A DNA stretch of 27,765 nt from an uncultured Sphingobacteriales bacterium (GTDB taxonomy: Bacteria; Bacteroidota; Bacteroidia; Chitinophagales; Chitinophagaceae), in assembly GCA_946479435.1 (NCBI GenBank), contig CAMLFX010000037.1, forward strand, positions 1 through 27,765. Direction: 5' to 3'. This document shows, one piece after another, positions 24,775 to 27,765 of the stretch. Position numbers and translations under genes: made by a program. How positions within the stretch are numbered: position 1 is the first letter of the stretch; each line of letters opens with the position of its first letter. The notes under the pieces were generated by a model that saw only the letters and a list, made by a program, of their open reading frames with translations, had not been told where the DNA came from and made no database searches.

Positions 24775-25497
24775 TTGGAATATAATACCGTACGCAGTAA
24801 ACTGCTGATGCCTGAATATGGGCGTAATGTGCAGAGAATGGTTGAGTATTTGCTCACCATTGAAGATCCTGTCAAAAGACTGAAAAATGCTGAGGCAGTG
24901 ATAGAATTGATGGGCACACTCAACCCCCATCTTAAAACAATAGAAGATTATAAGCACAAGCTTTGGGATCATTTGTACCAAATGACCGACTTTAAGCTGG
25001 AGGTAAATAGTCCTTATCCGGCCCCTACTCCCGAGCAACTTTATAAAAAGCCTGAGCGCCTGCCTTATCCTAAAAATGCCATCAACCACAGGCACATGGG
25101 GCGCAATCTGGAATCACTGCTGAAAAAAGCAATGGCAGAAACCGACCCTGAGAAAAAGCAAGGCTTTACGCAGGCCATAGGTTACTATATGAAGCTGGCA
25201 TATACCAACTGGCATAAAGAACCTGTGCACGATGACATGATAAAGAACGAACTTGCTGTATTGACCAACGGCGAATTGCAGTACGAGACCGGCGGCTATA
25301 AAGTTCATTTCGATACCAGGAGCAATTTCAAACAGCGCAACAATAATAATAACAACCGCAACTTTAAAGGTGGTGGCGGAGGTAACAACCGCAACTTTAA
25401 TAATGGTGGCCGCGATAGGGATCGTGGTGATTTTGGCGGTGGTAGCGGTAATAATTACAACAAGAACCGTAAATTCAAAAACAACAAAAACAAATAA
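24775..25497 (+). CDS. DUF4290 family protein with Asn/Gly/Arg-rich tail
   Basis: A 240-residue protein of unknown function. The first 190 residues match the Bacteroidota-specific DUF4290 family: the opening EYNTVRSKLLMPEYGRNVQ, a predicted helical middle, and AIGYYMKLAYTNWHKEPVHD. The rest (about 190-240) is low complexity, made of Asn runs, Gly runs, RNF and RDRDRGD pieces and a Lys/Asn end, like disordered RNA- or polyanion-binding tails. The start is TTG at 24775; the frame is closed by TAA at 24754, and the family's conserved first residues begin right at this codon. murA follows after nine bases, so the two are probably co-transcribed, an arrangement I recall as common in this phylum. 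Its function is not known, and a cell-envelope role is only suggested by the neighbour. Confidence 0.85.
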   Translation: MEYNTVRSKLLMPEYGRNVQRMVEYLLTIEDPVKRLKNAEAVIELMGTLNPHLKTIEDYKHKLWDHLYQMTDFKLEVNSPYPAPTPEQLYKKPERLPYPKNAINHRHMGRNLESLLKKAMAETDPEKKQGFTQAIGYYMKLAYTNWHKEPVHDDMIKNELAVLTNGELQYETGGYKVHFDTRSNFKQRNNNNNNRNFKGGGGGNNRNFNNGGRDRDRGDFGGGSGNNYNKNRKFKNNKNK

Positions 25498-25506
25498 CCT
25501 GACGGT

Positions 25507-26814
25507 ATGGGCACTTTCGAAATAAGAGGGGGTCGTCGCATTGAAGGGGTTATACATGCCCAGGGGGCAAAGAATGAAGCATTGCAGGTTTTGTGCGCGG
25601 CCTTACTTACAGATGAGCAGGTAACATTTAAGAACGTACCGGATATACTGGATGTTAATACACTGATAGAACTGCTGGCCGATATGGGTGTCAAAGCCCA
25701 TAATCCATCAGCTAACACATGGGTATTACAGGCTGATAACATCAACCCCGATTATTTTATCGATAAAGATTTCAAAAAGAAATCGGGTAAGCTGAGAGGT
25801 GCTGTTATGCTGGCAGGGCCAATGTTGGCGAGGTTCCGCAGGGCGCATATACCACAACCCGGTGGCGATAAAATTGGTCGCCGCAGGCTCGATACCCACA
25901 TACGTGGTTTTGAAAGGCTGGGTGTGTCATTCGTTTACGATAGCGATGAAAACCTTTTTACGCTCGATGGTAAAAACCTCCGCGGCGCACATATACTGCT
26001 TGAGGAGCCTTCTGTAACCGGTACTGCCAATATAGTAATGGCAGCGGTACTGGCGCCCGGCACTACTACAATATACAATGCAGCCTGCGAACCCTATGTG
26101 CAGCAACTTTGCCGCATGCTCAACAGCATGGGCGCGCATATAAGTGGTATAGGCTCTAACATGATAGTGATAGAAGGTGTGGAGCAACTTCATGGGTGTA
26201 CACATACCTTACTGGCCGATATGATAGAGGTAGGCTCTTTTATTGGCTTAGCTGCAATGACGCAGGGCGCGCTCATAATAAAAAATGCCGGGGTGCAGCA
26301 CTTGGGTATTATCCCTCACACTTTTCAGCGTATGGGTGTTAACCTCACCATTGAAGGTGATGATATACATGTACCCGCGCAGGAAAGCTACCAGGTGCAA
26401 AAATTTATCGATGGTTCTATACTTACGGTGTACGATCACCCATGGCCCGGCTTTACGCCCGATCTGCTAAGTATCATCCTGGTGATGGCTACACAAGCAA
26501 ATGGCACCGTGCTGATACATCAGAAGATGTTCGAAAGCCGCTTGTTCTTTGTAGATAAACTGATAGAAATGGGGGCGCAAATTGTTTTGTGCGATCCGCA
26601 CCGTGCCGTGGTAATAGGCCTCAACCGCCAGCAACCTTTGCGCGGCATCCGCATGGTGTCGCCCGATATACGTGCAGGTGTGGCGCTGCTGATGGCAGCA
26701 CTTTCCGCCCAAGGGAAAAGTATTATTGAAAACATAGACCAGATAGACCGGGGCTACGAGCGTATAGATGAACGACTCAATGCTTTGGGAGCAGATATAA
26801 AACGAATAGCATAA
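25507..26814 (+). CDS. murA: MurA, UDP-GlcNAc 1-carboxyvinyltransferase (Asp-type active site)
   Basis: A 435-residue enzyme for the first committed step of peptidoglycan synthesis: it adds enolpyruvate from PEP to UDP-GlcNAc in the cytoplasm. The start GTFEIRGGRRIEGVIHAQGAKNE carries conserved Lys22 and Asn23. The catalytic loop reads PQPGGDKIGRRRLDTH, so the residue equivalent to E. coli Cys115 is Asp121 (codon GAT 25867-25869). Asp at this position occurs naturally in mycobacteria, chlamydiae and, as I recall, Bacteroidota, and removes the thiol that fosfomycin alkylates. The later segments LADMIEVGSFIGLAA and PWPGFTPDLLS are typical MurA sites. It is co-oriented with the DUF4290 gene, nine bases upstream. 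A large palindrome at the stop codon ends the unit. Confidence 0.97.
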   Translation: MGTFEIRGGRRIEGVIHAQGAKNEALQVLCAALLTDEQVTFKNVPDILDVNTLIELLADMGVKAHNPSANTWVLQADNINPDYFIDKDFKKKSGKLRGAVMLAGPMLARFRRAHIPQPGGDKIGRRRLDTHIRGFERLGVSFVYDSDENLFTLDGKNLRGAHILLEEPSVTGTANIVMAAVLAPGTTTIYNAACEPYVQQLCRMLNSMGAHISGIGSNMIVIEGVEQLHGCTHTLLADMIEVGSFIGLAAMTQGALIIKNAGVQHLGIIPHTFQRMGVNLTIEGDDIHVPAQESYQVQKFIDGSILTVYDHPWPGFTPDLLSIILVMATQANGTVLIHQKMFESRLFFVDKLIEMGAQIVLCDPHRAVVIGLNRQQPLRGIRMVSPDIRAGVALLMAALSAQGKSIIENIDQIDRGYERIDERLNALGADIKRIA

Positions 26815-26848
26815 ATAAGAAAGGAGGCGATCGCCTCCTTTCTTATTT
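26813..26848. terminator. 36-bp perfect palindrome, bidirectional terminator of murA and fabF
   Basis: Two 18-base arms are exact reverse complements about a centre between 26830 and 26831, with core GGAGGCGATCGCCTCC. The palindrome includes most of the murA stop (26812-26814) and all of the fabF stop (26843-26845). AAGAAA on one side and TTTCTT on the other give each strand a T-rich 3' side. With no spare loop bases it could fold as one very stable hairpin in either transcript. Confidence 0.85.
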
Positions 26849-27765
26849 CCATTTCTTCATCACTACTATTGCGTTGTGCCCGCCAAAGCCAAAAGTGTTG
26901 CTCATGGCATAGTTCACTTCTTTGTGCAGGGCTTTGTTGACTACTACTTCAATACCTTCCGGTATCTCATCGCTTAGTTCTTCAATATTTATAGTAGGGG
27001 GTATGATATCTTCCTGTATTGCTTTGATGGTTGCTATCGCTTCAATAGCGCCTGCTGCACCCAGCAAGTGCCCGGTCATCGATTTGGTTGCACTAACCGT
27101 TAGTATTTTATCAGTACCCGCACGCAGCGATGATAATGCCATTATCTCACTATGGTCGCCCACAGGGGTTGACGTAGCATGTGCATTTATGTAGTCAATA
27201 TCTTCAACGGTAATACCAGCCTCTTCCATAGCCAGTTTCATAGCACGGTAAGCGCCTTCACCTTCGGGGTGCGATGCTGATATGTGATAGGCATCGCCCG
27301 TCATACCGCCGCCCACTATTTCGGCGAGTATGGTTGCGCCACGTTTCACTGCGTGCTCGTAGCTTTCCAGTATCAATGCGCCCGCGCCTTCACCCATTAC
27401 AAAACCATCCCTGTGTTTATCAAATGGCCGCGATGCTTTTTCGGGGTCATCATTACGGTGCGATAATGCTTTCATAGAGCCAAAACCACCCATCGATGAT
27501 TGCGTAATGGCTGCTTCCGAACCGCCGGTCACTATCACATCGGCCTTGCCCCATTTTATATAGTTGAACGCATCGATAATAGCACTGTTAGCTGCTGCAC
27601 AGGCAGTAGCCGTTATATAGTTCACGCCTTTAAAACCGTACTTTATAGATATAAGCCCCGACATGATATTGATGAGCATCTTCGGGATCAGGTATGGGTT
27701 GAACCGTGGCGTACCATCACCTGCTGCATATTCCAAAAGCTGGTCTTCCAGCGTAGTAGTGCCGC
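26843..27765 (-). CDS. fabF: Beta-ketoacyl-ACP synthase II (FabF), 5' end cut by window
   Basis: The C-terminal 307 or so residues of a condensing enzyme that extends acyl-ACP with malonyl-ACP in fatty acid synthesis. The frame stays open to the window edge, reading GTTTLEDQ before LLEYAAGDG, so about 110 N-terminal residues are missing; the TTG at 27736 is an internal Leu codon. The catalytic triad is visible: Cys in ITATACAAAN, His in NAHATSTPVGD and His in MTGHLLGAAGAIEA. The C-terminal GFGGHNAIVVMKKW end is typical. The sequence around FNPYLIPKMLINIMSG is the usual substrate-channel region. A related KS such as FabB or a type II polyketide synthase is less likely given the close FabF pattern. 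It converges on murA. Confidence 0.95.
   Translation of the reverse strand, partial: GTTTLEDQLLEYAAGDGTPRFNPYLIPKMLINIMSGLISIKYGFKGVNYITATACAAANSAIIDAFNYIKWGKADVIVTGGSEAAITQSSMGGFGSMKALSHRNDDPEKASRPFDKHRDGFVMGEGAGALILESYEHAVKRGATILAEIVGGGMTGDAYHISASHPEGEGAYRAMKLAMEEAGITVEDIDYINAHATSTPVGDHSEIMALSSLRAGTDKILTVSATKSMTGHLLGAAGAIEAIATIKAIQEDIIPPTINIEELSDEIPEGIEVVVNKALHKEVNYAMSNTFGFGGHNAIVVMKKWK

Noticed and set aside
1..27765. Search for mobile elements, tRNA genes, CRISPR arrays and phage or defence genes
   Set aside because: No transposase, integrase, terminal inverted repeats, regularly spaced repeats, cloverleaf-like sequence or known defence motif was recognised by reading; no structural RNA search could be run.

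Overview
The window looks like a chromosomal segment of a Bacteroidota bacterium, probably from the Chitinophagales/Sphingobacteriales side. Four things point there: a DUF4290 protein next to murA, a MurA carrying Asp in place of the usual catalytic Cys, weak Shine-Dalgarno signals with A/T-rich leaders, and TAnnTTTG-like promoter boxes. It holds a complete Wzx/Wzy-dependent exopolysaccharide or capsule locus, followed by a few housekeeping genes. No tRNA, rRNA, insertion sequence or CRISPR array was seen.

Positions 1-20159 form one dense plus-strand gene block, very likely one transcript. It opens with the 3' end of an outer-membrane export (OPX/Wza-type) gene and a Wzc-type fused chain-length regulator/tyrosine kinase. 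A nucleotide-sugar dehydrogenase of the TviB/WbpO type, a WbpD/WlbB-type N-acetyltransferase and a Wzx flippase follow. Then come eight glycosyltransferases (seven GT-B/GT4-like, one GT-A/GT2-like). Among them lie an asparagine-synthetase-like protein without the N-terminal glutaminase Cys, a Wzy/WaaL-type polymerase or ligase, and a CapK/PaaK-type adenylate-forming enzyme. From about 6.2 kb onward most neighbours overlap or nearly touch, and six genes use TTG or GTG starts.

After a 118-bp gap, positions 20278-22118 hold a DegT/WcfR-type sugar aminotransferase overlapping a small membrane phosphoglycosyl transferase. Facing them on the minus strand, across a two-way terminator, is a WbpM/PglF-type 4,6-dehydratase. 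These three fit a pathway that makes a 4-amino-4,6-dideoxy N-acetyl sugar nucleotide and loads its sugar phosphate onto undecaprenyl phosphate to start the repeat unit. Export would then run flippase, polymerase, Wzc, OPX channel.

Positions 24074-27765 leave the polysaccharide locus. They hold a small HPt phosphotransfer protein, a DUF4290 protein with an Asn/Gly/Arg-rich tail, murA, and a converging partial fabF. A perfect 36-bp palindrome containing both stop codons separates murA from fabF.

The points most worth a second look are: the AsnB-like protein beside a uronic-acid-forming dehydrogenase (possible uronamide formation without a glutaminase nucleophile); the CapK-type enzyme as a possible second decoration activity; a GT2 protein with what may be a decayed second GT-A domain; the run of non-ATG starts; and a hairpin directly in front of wzx. 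These are hypotheses from sequence reading only.
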